Positions 9,316 to 19,562 are shown, counted from the stretch's first letter. The stretch: DNA of 64,000 nucleotides from Flavobacteriaceae bacterium (GCA_947491985.1 CANLLR010000008.1:21093-85092), one strand, 5' to 3'. Numbers and translations are program-made. Notes: generated by a model not told the origin, from the sequence alone.

Positions 9316-10467
9316 TTAATTTGTAATTCTCAAAATTGCTTCTTTTATTTTTTCTTCTTTCACACATAAAGAAAACCGAATATAGCCTTCGCCATTGCTG
9401 CCAAAAATGGTTCCCGGTGTGATGAACATATGCTTTTCATGCAAAATTTTATCTATAAAAACTTCAGCAGATTGTATTTCTTTGGGAAGTTTTGCCCATA
9501 CGAACAATCCGACCGAATTTCTATGGAACTTACATTGTAATTTTTCGGCCAATTCAAACATCAAATTGCGTCTTTTGGCATACACTTCATTTTGACTTTG
9601 AAACCAACTGGTTCCCAATTGCAATGCGGCAATAGCACCTTTTTGTATGCCATAAAACATACCACTGTCCATGTTGCTTTTTACTTTTAAAATAGCGTTG
9701 ACAAAATTCGAATTTCCGCACACCATGCCTACACGCCAACCTGCCATATTGTAGGTTTTGGAAAGCGAATTTAATTCTAGCGCTACTTCTTTTGCGCCAG
9801 CTACTTGCAAAATTGAAAGCGGATTTTGGTTTAAAACAAAGCTATACGGATTGTCATTTACAATTAAAATGTGGTGTTTTTTGCCAAAGGCAATTAGTTT
9901 TTGATACAACTCTAAAGTACCATTGGCACCTGTTGGCATGTGGGGATAACTCACCCACATAAGTTTTACTTTCGACAAATCGAGTAGCTCCAATTGATCA
10001 AAATTGGGTTGCCAATTCGTTGCTTCTTTTAAATCATAATACACCGCTTTTGCTTGAACAAGATGGGTTACTGATGCATACGTTGGATAACCCGGATTAG
10101 GAATAAGCACTTCGTCGCCTTCATTTAAAAACGCCATGGCTATGTGCATGATGCCTTCTTTGGAGCCCATTAAAGGTAAAATTTCTGAAGTAAAATCTAA
10201 TACTACACCAAAATGCTCTTGGTAAAAATTAGCCATTCCTTTACGCAAATCGGGCAAGCCTTGATAGCTTTGATATTCGTGTGCCTTTGCATCAAACATA
10301 GCGTTTTGAATCGCTTCAATAACGGTCGCATCGGGTGCTAAATCGGGACTACCTATTCCCATATTTATAATGGGTTTGCCTTCAGAAAGCAACTGATTGA
10401 CTTCGCGTAATTTTTTTGAGAAATAGTATTCCTCTACAGTGTGTAATCTATTGGCAGTTGTTATCAT
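9316..10467 (-). CDS. Pyridoxal phosphate-dependent aminotransferase (class I/II), probably aromatic/aspartate type
   Basis: LNSLSKTYNMAGWRVGMVCGN PLP-lysine motif, NPGYPTYASVT; embedded in the aromatic operon. Confidence 0.9.
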   Translation of the reverse strand: MITTANRLHTVEEYYFSKKLREVNQLLSEGKPIINMGIGSPDLAPDATVIEAIQNAMFDAKAHEYQSYQGLPDLRKGMANFYQEHFGVVLDFTSEILPLMGSKEGIMHIAMAFLNEGDEVLIPNPGYPTYASVTHLVQAKAVYYDLKEATNWQPNFDQLELLDLSKVKLMWVSYPHMPTGANGTLELYQKLIAFGKKHHILIVNDNPYSFVLNQNPLSILQVAGAKEVALELNSLSKTYNMAGWRVGMVCGNSNFVNAILKVKSNMDSGMFYGIQKGAIAALQLGTSWFQSQNEVYAKRRNLMFELAEKLQCKFHRNSVGLFVWAKLPKEIQSAEVFIDKILHEKHMFITPGTIFGSNGEGYIRFSLCVKEEKIKEAILRITN

Positions 10468-10471
10468 AACT

Positions 10472-10531
10472 ATTTGGGTATTTAGTTTTTGGGTATTTGG
10501 AACAAAATAGTTTCAAATAACCAAATGACGA
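10472..10531. repeat. Heptameric array pair in the pheA-aminotransferase spacer
   Basis: atttggg/tatttag/tttttgg/gtatttg then tttcaaa/taaccaa/atgacga; opposite orientation. Confidence 0.7.
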
Positions 10532-10532
10532 A

Positions 10533-11375
10533 TCAACGTATTAACTTATTTTCATATTCGCCCAAGACTTTAAAATGATTGGTCATAATTTGGAGAATTT
10601 GGGTTGCTTTTTCATAGTGCTTGTACTTTTTGAAAACCACATCTACAAAAAAAGAATACCAAAATGGCTTGATGATTATTGGCATCAACTGAATCTTGGT
10701 GAAGTTCAATTTGCAATTGGTCATGACATTTAAAACGGTCGCCAAACTTCCGGACGTATCATCCAATTCAAATTTTAAGGAAGTTTTGTTTATGGATTCT
10801 TTTGCTTTTGAATTGGATTTTGTGCTCAAAATAAAAAACCGCGTCATGTTGTTATTTATCGTTTGAATTTCGGGTGCGACAATGGTCAAATCATATAATT
10901 GAGCGGCTGTCTTACTGGCTATAGCCGCGATTCCTTTTAGTTTGTTTTGGTGAATGCGACGCGCAGTTTCTGCAGTATCTTTGTCTTCAACGAGTTTGAT
11001 ATGCGGATGCTTTTTTAAAAAATCCATACATTGTAATAACGCCATAGGATGCGAATGTACTTCCTGAATTTCGTTTAATTGTTGTCCGTTTAACACCATT
11101 AAATTTTGAATACTATCCAAATAATATTCGCCGATAATGTGTAAGTCATGCTTATCAATTAAAGCATAATTGGGAATGATAGCGCCTACAATCGAGTTTT
11201 CAATTGCCATAACAGCCAACTGCGAATGGTTGTTTATCAAACTAGCAACGAGTGTTTCAAACGACAAACATTCGTTTACTTGAACATTTTCTTGAAAATA
11301 TTCTAGCGCTACTTGATGATGGAAGGACCCTTTAATGCCATGTATTGCTATCTTTTTTTCCATATTGTTTTTCAA
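10533..11375 (-). CDS. pheA: Prephenate dehydratase
   Basis: IAHGIKGSFHHQVALEYF-like N-terminus (seen as IAIHGIKGSFHHQVALEYF), IENSIVGAI, C-terminal ACT-like domain (KFELDDTSGSLATVLNVMTNCKLNFTKIQLMPI). Confidence 0.92.
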   Translation of the reverse strand: MKNNMEKKIAIHGIKGSFHHQVALEYFQENVQVNECLSFETLVASLINNHSQLAVMAIENSIVGAIIPNYALIDKHDLHIIGEYYLDSIQNLMVLNGQQLNEIQEVHSHPMALLQCMDFLKKHPHIKLVEDKDTAETARRIHQNKLKGIAAIASKTAAQLYDLTIVAPEIQTINNNMTRFFILSTKSNSKAKESINKTSLKFELDDTSGSLATVLNVMTNCKLNFTKIQLMPIIIKPFWYSFFVDVVFKKYKHYEKATQILQIMTNHFKVLGEYENKLIR

Positions 11376-11449
11376 ACATTAAGAGATAAAGAAAATTAAG
11401 TTCTATATCGCTTAATGAACTTTACTATCTTGATGGTTTAATTTTAGTC

Positions 11450-11477
11450 AAAAAAAATCCCGATTTACATCGGGATT
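11450..11477 (-). terminator. Attenuator terminator hairpin of the phe/tyr operon leader
   Basis: Minus strand AATCCCGAT-GTAA-ATCGGGATT: 9-bp perfect stem, 4-nt loop, then T8. Confidence 0.9.
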
Positions 11478-11499
11478 GTCTATTTATGTTGTACTTAAT

Positions 11500-11589
11500 T
11501 TATTTCTTAATATAACACAATACCAATCCCTTTCTTTTCCAAAAAAAGAAATATGAGAAATTGTTATAATACGTTACAAATTTTGACAT
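11500..11589 (-). CDS. Aromatic-residue-rich leader peptide MSKFVTYYNNFSYFFFWKRKGLVLCYIKK
   Basis: 29 codons with F, YY, F, YFFFW; stop about 20 bp ahead of the terminator; contains antiterminator GGGATTG complementary to the terminator 5' arm. Confidence 0.85.
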   Translation of the reverse strand: MSKFVTYYNNFSYFFFWKRKGLVLCYIKK

Positions 11590-11738
11590 TGGTGGTTTTT
11601 GTGTTTTGCTAATGTAGAAAAATAATATATAGGTTTTACAAAAGTGAAGTAAAAAAGTTGCGGAAACGTTTTCGTAAATCATAAAATTTACCATTTCTCG
11701 TTATCCTTTTTAGGTTTCAAAAATCCTTTAGTATTTAT

Positions 11739-11746
11739 TACCTTTG
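11739..11746 (+). promoter_or_regulatory. Bacteroidota-type -7 promoter element TACCTTTG upstream of gldA
   Basis: Exact match to TAnnTTTG, 16 bp before the ATG at 11763. Confidence 0.6.
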
Positions 11747-11762
11747 TTTCAAATATCATATC

Positions 11763-12665
11763 ATGTCAATAGAAGTTCAAAATATATCCAAAAGTTACGG
11801 CACTCAAAAAGCATTGGACTCGGTTTCGTTTTCGGTAAAAAAGGGAGAAATTGTAGGGTTCTTGGGTCCGAATGGCGCCGGAAAATCGACTTTAATGAAA
11901 ATCCTCACGACGTATCTCAATGCGGATGAAGGTAGGGCTTTGGTGAACGGACATGATGTAAACGACAATCAAAAAGCCGTACAGCTTTCGGTTGGCTATT
12001 TGCCCGAGCACAATCCGTTGTATTTGGATTTGTATGTGAGAGAATATTTGGCTTTTAATGCTGATGTTTATAAAACAGCCAAATCACGTATTGAAGAAGT
12101 TATTCAATTGACTGGATTATCAGCAGAAAGTCATAAAAAAATTGGACAACTTTCAAAAGGATATCGCCAGCGTGTGGGTTTAGCAACAGCTTTGTTACAC
12201 AATCCAGATGTGTTGATTTTGGATGAACCGACTACAGGTTTAGATCCGAATCAATTGGTTGAAATTCGAAACGTGATCAAAAACGTTGGCAAAAACAAAA
12301 CGGTTTTCCTATCTACACACATTATGCAAGAAGTGGAAGCGATTTGCGACCGTGTGATTATTATTGACAACGGCAAAATTGTAACTGATAAAAAATTGGA
12401 CAAATTGGTTTCCGAAATCAAAGAACAAGTGATTGAGGTCGAATTTGACAAAGTGATTGACGAAACGCTTTTTTCTAAATTTCCGAATTTACTTTCGTAC
12501 AGAAATACACATGAAAATGTATGGGAACTGACTTTTGAAACGGAAAGCGATGCGCGTTCGAGTGTTTTTGATTTTGCTCAAAATAACGGATTAAAAACAC
12601 TACAATTGAGTTTGAAAAGCAAAAACTTGGAAGCGATTTTTAGAGAAAAAACCTCTAAGAATTAG
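11763..12665 (+). CDS. gldA: Gliding motility-associated ABC transporter ATP-binding subunit
   Basis: GPNGAGKSTLMKIL, LSKGYRQRVGLA, DEPTTGLDPNQLVEIR; GldA-like length and N-terminus MSIEVQNISKSYGTQKALD. Confidence 0.88.
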   Translation: MSIEVQNISKSYGTQKALDSVSFSVKKGEIVGFLGPNGAGKSTLMKILTTYLNADEGRALVNGHDVNDNQKAVQLSVGYLPEHNPLYLDLYVREYLAFNADVYKTAKSRIEEVIQLTGLSAESHKKIGQLSKGYRQRVGLATALLHNPDVLILDEPTTGLDPNQLVEIRNVIKNVGKNKTVFLSTHIMQEVEAICDRVIIIDNGKIVTDKKLDKLVSEIKEQVIEVEFDKVIDETLFSKFPNLLSYRNTHENVWELTFETESDARSSVFDFAQNNGLKTLQLSLKSKNLEAIFREKTSKN

Positions 12666-12727
12666 AAAGTGCTTAATTGACAGTATTTAGATTTAAAAAA
12701 CTTGGAATGAATAGCAAGATGTAGCTT

Positions 12728-13477
12728 CTAATTATAAATTACCTGACCTTGGTATAATTGCTCAACATTTACTACCGACGGATTATTCATCAACACAACA
12801 TTTCCGGTGCTTACCAATTTTCCTGTAATACTTTGAATCGGACGTACAATCATATCGTTAGAACCGCGATGGTAAACTTTGATGGTTTGTGCGGTAAGGT
12901 TTTGCGCATCAATTCGGCCGTCACCGGCATACAAATTGAGCAAAGCTTCACCTGTTTGACCCGAAATATAATAGCGCGACACGTTGTTATTGATAATTAC
13001 CAATTGTGCGTTGTTAATATTTATAAAAAAATCACCAGTACCTGCTCCTTCTACACCATCTCCGTCGCTATCAAGTGAAAACAACCGCAAAATAGGATAC
13101 GTTAAAACGCCATTGGAACTAATATTTCGCTCCGATTTAGAGTAAATTTCTTCAATATTCGGCGCTGTAATGTACACTTTTGTTTGTCCGAAATCGCGCA
13201 CCCAATTACATGTAGTATTGTCTTTCAATGACAAAACAGTTCCGTTTTGGGTGACATCAATGTTCTCCATTAAATTTTCTCCTGTTTGCACTTCGACTTT
13301 ATATTCTGGCCCTTGAGTTACAATCAATTCAATACCTTTGTAAACCTCTACTCTGTTAAAAGCAGTTACGGCCACTTCTTTGGTAATAATGGCTCCTGTC
13401 GATTCAACACATTCGCTTGGTTTTTCACACGAAATAATTGCTAAAAATAAACTTACTAGTAGTATGTATTTTTTCAT
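12728..13477 (-). CDS. Head GIN / DUF2807 domain lipoprotein
   Basis: Lipobox LAIISCEKP; beta-helical DUF2807-like pattern (FNRVEVYKGIELIVTQGPEYKVEVQTGENLMENI). Confidence 0.75.
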   Translation of the reverse strand: MKKYILLVSLFLAIISCEKPSECVESTGAIITKEVAVTAFNRVEVYKGIELIVTQGPEYKVEVQTGENLMENIDVTQNGTVLSLKDNTTCNWVRDFGQTKVYITAPNIEEIYSKSERNISSNGVLTYPILRLFSLDSDGDGVEGAGTGDFFININNAQLVIINNNVSRYYISGQTGEALLNLYAGDGRIDAQNLTAQTIKVYHRGSNDMIVRPIQSITGKLVSTGNVVLMNNPSVVNVEQLYQGQVIYN

Positions 13478-13488
13478 ATGCTAATTTT

Positions 13489-14577
13489 TTAAAGTCGGAC
13501 ACCTACTCCAAATTCTAAGGCTTCTGCCAAAAACAAATGGGTTTTTATAGTAAATCCTGCAAATATTTTTTTGGTCACGTAGTACTTCATTCCGACTCTA
13601 TTGTATACCGAAATATCGTTTTTATAAGGTTCATAGATGTAATATCCCATTTGAGCTTCAAGAGAAATTCGGTTTACAAACAACTCGTGGCCTACAAAAA
13701 GTCCGACTCTCTTGTAATCAGTATTCGGATTGATATTTTCTTCAGGGTAGGCATTGGCTCTGTAACGTATAAAATCCTTAAAAAACTCCGTTAAAAACAG
13801 TTCAGTTCCGAATTGAATTGCACTTTTTCGTCCCAATCGCTTGTCGGCATAAAAACTGATATGATAGAATGGATGTTGTCCGCTACCTATAACTGGACTT
13901 TCATTTATACCCGAACGGAAAGCGATGTTATAACGAATAGGTTCACGATAGCTCTTTTTGTTTTGAATAGTATCCTTAACATTTTTCACATCACCATCAA
14001 AATCATAGTTGATTCCGAGATTAAGCAAATAGGTATTAATTCCACTATTAGGCGATTTAGTACGTCCGTTAGAATAATGAGTGAAAAGCACTCCAGCTTG
14101 TATACCAAATTTATCGATGATGTTTTCCTTTTTGAATGATAATCCAATGTTGGTATTATCAACAATTGACGACCCAAAAGCTTTGTTTTTACTGTTATCA
14201 GCTTTGTCATACGGATGGGTTACATAAGCAAAACCTTGCGCCAATTTTAATTGCAAATGACGATTGAAAAAGTAAAAATTGTAATGCATTCCTACCGCAT
14301 AACTATCGCCAAGAATAGCATTATTAAAATTCTGATACAGGAAATAACCTCCATAATCAGGAAAATTGTAGGCCGTATGCCATTCTTTTTTTCCGTGTGT
14401 TTGTCTTGAAAAACTTAACATTAATGCATCGGGATGTCCAGTCAAGTGATTCAAATCGGGTGTGTGAGGCAACACATTTCCCTTTAAATAATTGATTTCA
14501 AAAGCATTGGTGTCTTTATTTTCTTGGGCGAATGAAACCAAAGAAACCATGCAAAGTAAAAAGTAAAATTTCTGCAT
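13489..14577 (-). CDS. Acyloxyacyl hydrolase / PagL-like outer membrane protein
   Basis: Signal peptide, GMHYNFYFFNRHLQLKLAQGFAYVTHPYD, FGIQAGVLFTHYSNGRTKSPNSGIN. Confidence 0.7.
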   Translation of the reverse strand: MQKFYFLLCMVSLVSFAQENKDTNAFEINYLKGNVLPHTPDLNHLTGHPDALMLSFSRQTHGKKEWHTAYNFPDYGGYFLYQNFNNAILGDSYAVGMHYNFYFFNRHLQLKLAQGFAYVTHPYDKADNSKNKAFGSSIVDNTNIGLSFKKENIIDKFGIQAGVLFTHYSNGRTKSPNSGINTYLLNLGINYDFDGDVKNVKDTIQNKKSYREPIRYNIAFRSGINESPVIGSGQHPFYHISFYADKRLGRKSAIQFGTELFLTEFFKDFIRYRANAYPEENINPNTDYKRVGLFVGHELFVNRISLEAQMGYYIYEPYKNDISVYNRVGMKYYVTKKIFAGFTIKTHLFLAEALEFGVGVRL

Positions 14578-14670
14578 TAATATGTTTTAAGTCCACAAAT
14601 ATAGCAGAATATATTTAGGATGAAAATTTTAAGGTTTTGAAGCGAAAGGTTCGGGCTTTTTTGGTTTCGT

Positions 14671-14754
14671 CTTTCCCGCTTTTCGCTACAATCTTTTCCC
14701 GTCAGTTCGAGTTCGCATGCAAAGCGAGTATCGAGAACCGTCAAAAGGATTTTC
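14671..14754 (-). repeat. Structured dispersed repeat, copy 1 (divergent)
   Basis: Minus strand AAAATCCTTTTGACGGTTCTCGATACTCGCTTTGCATGCGAACTCGAACTGACGGGAAAAGATTGTAGCG matches the core of copy 2. Confidence 0.7.
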
Positions 14755-14812
14755 TCTTCAATTCGTCCCTAAGCCTCAGGACAGATTGAACTTGTCTTTT
14801 GTAAAATCACCA

Positions 14813-15769
14813 TTAAAAAACAGCCGTTGCAATCACTTTGATGTTTTCGGCTCTTCCCATCGAATAATAATGTATCACCGGGATTCCGGCAGCTACCAAT
14901 TCTTTACTTTGCTGTATGCACCAATCGATTCCGATTTGTTTTACAACATCGTTGTCTTTGGCTTTCACGACTTCCATAATTAAATCGTCGGGCAATTCGA
15001 TTGAAAAGCGATGCGGAATCAAGTTCAGTTGCTTCTTGCTCGCAATAGGTTTTAAACCCGGAATAATCGGAATGGTAATTCCCGCTGCACGGCATTTAGC
15101 TACGAAATCAAAGAACTTTTTATTATCAAAAAACATTTGCGTAATAATATAATCGGCGCCGTTTTTGATTTTTTGTTTTAAAAAATGAATGTCGCTGTCC
15201 AAACTCGGCGCTTCCATGTGTTTTTCAGGATAACCTGCTACACCAATGCAAAAATTGGTACACGCTGAATTTTGCAAATCTTCGTCGAGATAAATTCCAT
15301 TATTCAAATTGTTAATCTGCAACACCAAATCAGTTGCAAACTCGTTACCGTCTTTTTCGGGTTTAAAATAGGTTTCATTTTTTAACGCGTCGCCACGCAA
15401 AGCCACTACATTATCGATGCCAAGAAAATCCAAATCGATTAATAGGTTTTCGGTATCTTCTTTGGTAAAGCCACCACACAAAATATGTGGAATCGCATCA
15501 ACGTCGTATTTATTCTGAATTCCAGCACAAATTCCGACTGTTCCTGGACGTTTTTTTACTACCTTTTTTTGTAACAAACCACTTGGCAATTCTTTAAATT
15601 CATATTCTTCGCGATGGTACGTCACATCAATAAATGGCGGATTGAATTCCATCAACGGATCGATACTATCAAAAATAGATTGAATGTTCTGTCCTTTTAA
15701 AGGCGGTAATATTTCGAAAGAAAACAAAGGTTGTCCGTTGGCGTTTTCGATGTGTTGGGTTACTTTCAT
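14813..15769 (-). CDS. metF: Methylenetetrahydrofolate reductase
   Basis: FSFEILPPLKGQNIQSIF, DVTYHREE, ALRGDALKNE, YIITQMFFDNKKF, PIIPGLKPI. Confidence 0.95.
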   Translation of the reverse strand: MKVTQHIENANGQPLFSFEILPPLKGQNIQSIFDSIDPLMEFNPPFIDVTYHREEYEFKELPSGLLQKKVVKKRPGTVGICAGIQNKYDVDAIPHILCGGFTKEDTENLLIDLDFLGIDNVVALRGDALKNETYFKPEKDGNEFATDLVLQINNLNNGIYLDEDLQNSACTNFCIGVAGYPEKHMEAPSLDSDIHFLKQKIKNGADYIITQMFFDNKKFFDFVAKCRAAGITIPIIPGLKPIASKKQLNLIPHRFSIELPDDLIMEVVKAKDNDVVKQIGIDWCIQQSKELVAAGIPVIHYYSMGRAENIKVIATAVF

Positions 15770-15780
15770 AATTTTTAATT

Positions 15781-15836
15781 GTCCGTTGTCTGTTGTCTGT
15801 TTTCAATACTAACTGAAAACTGAGAACTGACAACTG
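15781..15836. repeat. Eight consecutive heptamers filling the metH-metF spacer
   Basis: gtccgtt/gtctgtt/gtctgtt/ttcaata/ctaactg/aaaactg/agaactg/acaactg; 56 bp, the two halves roughly inverted. Confidence 0.85.
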
Positions 15837-15839
15837 TTT

Positions 15840-18512
15840 TTAATCTGCTATATTCGGCGAAAGCCATTTTGTTGCTTTTTCTGTTGAAATTCCTCTTCTC
15901 TTAGCGTAGTCAATTACTTGATCTTCTTTTATTTTTCCGAGTCCAAAGTACTTACTTTCTGGATTTGCAAAATAATATCCAGAGACCGATGAAGCGGGCC
16001 ACATGGCCATACTTTCGGTAAGGGTCACGCCTATTTCTTGCTCGACATTCAGTAACTTCCAAATAGTTGGTTTTTCTAAGTGGTCGGGACATGCCGGATA
16101 ACCTGGCGCGGGACGGATTCCTTTGTATTCTTCATCGATTAAATCTTGATTGGACAAACTTTCGTCGGAAGCATAACCCCAAATTTCTTTACGGACTTGC
16201 AAGTGTAAATATTCGGCGAAAGCTTCAGCCAAACGATCACCCAATGCTTTGACCAAAATCGAATTGTAATCATCGAGTTGCTTTTCAAATTCGGCTGCTT
16301 TTTCGTCTACTCCAAAACCTGTAGTCACACAAAAACAACCAATGTAATCTTGCTTTTCGGTATCTTTTGGCGCTATAAAATCGGCTAAAGCAATATTAGG
16401 CGCACCAGCAGTTTTTTGAGATTGTTGTCGTAAAGTTAGAAGCTGGACGTTGGAAGCTGAAAGTTGCACTTCAATATCGTCATCATTTACAGTGTTCGCT
16501 GGGAAAATTCCGAGGATGCCTTTGGCGGTCAACCAGTTGTAGTCGACAATTTGCTGCAACATTTGCCGTGCGTCGTTGAATAAATGCGTGGCTTGTTCGC
16601 CAACCACTTCATCGGTTAAAATTGCGGGATATTTTCCATACAATTCCCACGAACTAAAAAACGGTGTCCAATCGATAAAATCAACCAAGTCAGAAAGGGC
16701 TACATCTATAGTTTTGACACCTATGAAATTGGGTTGTAATGGCGAGAAGTTGTCCCAATCCAATTGCAATTTATTTTTACGAGCGTCTTCAATAGAGAGG
16801 TGATTTTTATCGCGACTTCGGTTCAAATAGCCTTCACGAAGTTTATCATATTCTTCACGAATGGCTTTCACGTAACCTTCTTTGGTTTCGGCTTGCAACA
16901 AATTACTGGCAACCGTTACCGCTCTTGATGCGTCGTTTACGTGAACGACGGTTTGCTTGTATTCGGGTGCGATTTTCACGGCAGTGTGTGCTCGAGAGGT
17001 GGTAGCTCCGCCAATCATAATCGGAATTTTGATATTTAATTTATCCAATTCTTTGGCCAAATACACCATTTCGTCGAGCGAAGGTGTAATCAATCCGCTC
17101 AATCCAATAATATCTACGTTGTGTTCGACGGCAGCTTGAATTATTTTTTCGGGCGGCACCATAACGCCCAAATCGATGATTTCGAAATTATTACATCCTA
17201 AAACTACAGCAACAATATTTTTTCCAATATCGTGCACATCTCCTTTTACTGTAGCCATCAACACCTTTCCTGCCGAAGATGATTTTCCGTCTTTTTGAGC
17301 TTCGATAAATGGCAAAAGATACGCAACAGCTTTCTTCATAACACGAGCCGATTTGACTACTTGTGGTAAAAACATTTTACCGCTTCCGAACAAATCGCCA
17401 ACAACATTCATTCCGGCCATTAAATTGACTTCGATCACTTCGATGGCTTTATCAGAATTGGCTCTTGCTTCTTCCACGTCAATTTCGATGAATTCGTCAA
17501 TTCCTTTTACAAGTGAATGCGTTAATCGTTCTTGCACTGGATAATTGCGCCATTCTTGAATTGCTTTTTCATTGGCTTTGAAATCACCTTTAAAAGTTTC
17601 GGCTAAATCGAGTAATCGCTCTGTGGCGTCGTCTCTTCGGTTGAGCAGAACGTCTTCGACATGTTCGAGTAATATTTTGTCAATTTCATCGTAAATTTCG
17701 AGCATTTCGGGATTTACGATTCCCATTGTCATTCCGTTTTGAATAGCGTGATACAAAAAAGCCGAATGCATTGCTTCTCGAACTCTATCATTGCCTCGAA
17801 ATGAAAAGGAAACGTTGCTCACACCACCAGAAATTCCGGCATACGGTAAATTTTCACGAATCCATTTCGTAGCTCTGAAAAAATCAAGGGCATTTAATTT
17901 GTGTTCGTTCATTCCGGTTGCTACCGGAAATATATTGGGATCGAAGATGATGTCTTGCGCAGGAAAATGAACTTCGTTGACTAAAATATCATAACTTCTT
18001 TTGCAAATTTCGATGCGTCGTTCGAAGGTATCGGCTTGACCGTTTTCATCGAAAGCCATCACAATTACTGAAGCTCCGTAGCGTTTAATTAACTTGGCGT
18101 GATGAATAAACGTGGCTTCCCCTTCTTTGAGCGAAATCGAGTTTACGACACCTTTTCCTTGAATGACTTTGAGTCCGGCTTCAATAATTTCCCATTTGGA
18201 ACTGTCAATCATTACCGGAACACGAGCAATATCAGGCTCGGCTGCCATCAGATTTAAGAATTTGGTCATGGCAAAAACGCCATCGAGCATGCCTTCATCC
18301 ATATTAACATCGATGACTTGGGCACCGCCTTCGACTTGGTCGCGAGCTACTGAAAGTGCTTCATCGTACTTTTCCTCTTTGATTAATCGAAGGAATTTTC
18401 GAGAGCCTGTTACATTGGTTCGTTCGCCAACGTTAACAAAGATGGATTCTTCATTTACAAAAAGCGGCTCTAAACCAGAAAGCTGTAAATTTATTTTGTT
18501 TGTTCTTGACAT
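15840..18512 (-). CDS. metH: Methionine synthase, pterin-/cobalamin-binding and activation domains (split MetH, C-terminal part)
   Basis: [66 protein letters not shown]; start at [10 protein letters not shown]. Confidence 0.95.
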   Translation of the reverse strand: MSRTNKINLQLSGLEPLFVNEESIFVNVGERTNVTGSRKFLRLIKEEKYDEALSVARDQVEGGAQVIDVNMDEGMLDGVFAMTKFLNLMAAEPDIARVPVMIDSSKWEIIEAGLKVIQGKGVVNSISLKEGEATFIHHAKLIKRYGASVIVMAFDENGQADTFERRIEICKRSYDILVNEVHFPAQDIIFDPNIFPVATGMNEHKLNALDFFRATKWIRENLPYAGISGGVSNVSFSFRGNDRVREAMHSAFLYHAIQNGMTMGIVNPEMLEIYDEIDKILLEHVEDVLLNRRDDATERLLDLAETFKGDFKANEKAIQEWRNYPVQERLTHSLVKGIDEFIEIDVEEARANSDKAIEVIEVNLMAGMNVVGDLFGSGKMFLPQVVKSARVMKKAVAYLLPFIEAQKDGKSSSAGKVLMATVKGDVHDIGKNIVAVVLGCNNFEIIDLGVMVPPEKIIQAAVEHNVDIIGLSGLITPSLDEMVYLAKELDKLNIKIPIMIGGATTSRAHTAVKIAPEYKQTVVHVNDASRAVTVASNLLQAETKEGYVKAIREEYDKLREGYLNRSRDKNHLSIEDARKNKLQLDWDNFSPLQPNFIGVKTIDVALSDLVDFIDWTPFFSSWELYGKYPAILTDEVVGEQATHLFNDARQMLQQIVDYNWLTAKGILGIFPANTVNDDDIEVQLSASNVQLLTLRQQSQKTAGAPNIALADFIAPKDTEKQDYIGCFCVTTGFGVDEKAAEFEKQLDDYNSILVKALGDRLAEAFAEYLHLQVRKEIWGYASDESLSNQDLIDEEYKGIRPAPGYPACPDHLEKPTIWKLLNVEQEIGVTLTESMAMWPASSVSGYYFANPESKYFGLGKIKEDQVIDYAKRRGISTEKATKWLSPNIAD
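16433..16467. repeat. Heptameric array inside metH: aagttag/aagctgg/acgttgg/aagctga/aagttgc
   Basis: Five 7-bp units, in frame as [12 protein letters not shown]. Confidence 0.8.
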
Positions 18513-18580
18513 TTTATTTTTTTTCAACTTATACAACCCTTTTAGGGTTTAGAACCTTAAAAGGGTTGATTTTCTACTAT

Positions 18581-19552
18581 TTATCTCGGTTTGAATTGAG
18601 ATGCCACTTCAGCAATGGCTTGGATATGTTCGGGTGTTGTTCCGCAACAACCACCGATGATGTTGATTAAATCATCTTGTAAATATTCCTTTATTAACGC
18701 TTGCATCTCGGCTGGCGTTTGATCGTACTGACCAAATGCGTTGGGTAATCCAGCATTGGGATGTGCCGAAATATTGAGTTGGGTGTTGTGCGCCAATCGT
18801 TTTAAATACGGCTTTAGTTGGTCGGCTCCCAAAGCGCAGTTGAAGCCAATGCTCAACAAATCGATGTGTTGAATGGATATTAAAAAAGCTTCTACGGTTT
18901 GCCCAGAAAGGGTGCGACCTGATGCGTCGGTAATCGTACCAGAAACCATAATCGGAATATCGAATTGGCGTTCTTCTTTAACTTCTTCTATAGCGAAAAG
19001 TGCCGCTTTGGCGTTGAGTGTATCAAAAATAGTTTCTACCAATAAAACATCGCAACCACCGTCAATCAATGCTTCTACTTGTTGTTTGTATGCAATGCGC
19101 AAATCATCAAAGGTTACGGCACGATAACCTGGATCGTTGACATCGGGACTCATACTTGCTGTTCGGTTGGTAGGTCCGATGGAACCAGCCACAAAACGAG
19201 GTCGGTCGGTAAACTCGTCGGCCACTTCGCGGGCAATTTTTGCCGATTCGTAGTTGAGTTCGTAAACCAAATCTTCAAGATGGTAATCGGCCATTCCGAT
19301 GGTGGTTCCAGAAAAGGTATTGGTTTCTACTATGTCGGCTCCTGCTAGAAAATACAAGCGGTGGACTTGCTTCACGGCTTCGGGTTGGGTGATGGATAGC
19401 AAATCGTTGTTGCCTTTTAGCGGATGCGGAAAGTCTTTGAAACGCTTGCCACGGAAATCGTCTTCCGAGAAATTGTTGCGTTGCAGCATGGTTCCCATGG
19501 CGCCGTCGAGCACAAGAATTCTTTCTTGGATGGCTTGTTGTATTTTTGACAT
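18581..19552 (-). CDS. Homocysteine S-methyltransferase domain (split MetH, N-terminal part)
   Basis: [59 protein letters not shown]; start at [10 protein letters not shown]. Confidence 0.95.
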   Translation of the reverse strand: MSKIQQAIQERILVLDGAMGTMLQRNNFSEDDFRGKRFKDFPHPLKGNNDLLSITQPEAVKQVHRLYFLAGADIVETNTFSGTTIGMADYHLEDLVYELNYESAKIAREVADEFTDRPRFVAGSIGPTNRTASMSPDVNDPGYRAVTFDDLRIAYKQQVEALIDGGCDVLLVETIFDTLNAKAALFAIEEVKEERQFDIPIMVSGTITDASGRTLSGQTVEAFLISIQHIDLLSIGFNCALGADQLKPYLKRLAHNTQLNISAHPNAGLPNAFGQYDQTPAEMQALIKEYLQDDLINIIGGCCGTTPEHIQAIAEVASQFKPR

Positions 19553-19562
19553 AATTGTTATT

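Noticed and set aside
11500-11694. 64-aa minus ORF as an ordinary protein
   Set aside because: Only the last 29 codons (from 11589) make sense; placement ahead of the terminator and pheA fits a leader peptide better than a standalone gene.
15840-19552. Split metH as a frameshifted pseudogene
   Set aside because: Both parts are intact with their own starts and domain boundaries; a two-gene methionine synthase is a plausible normal arrangement in this lineage.
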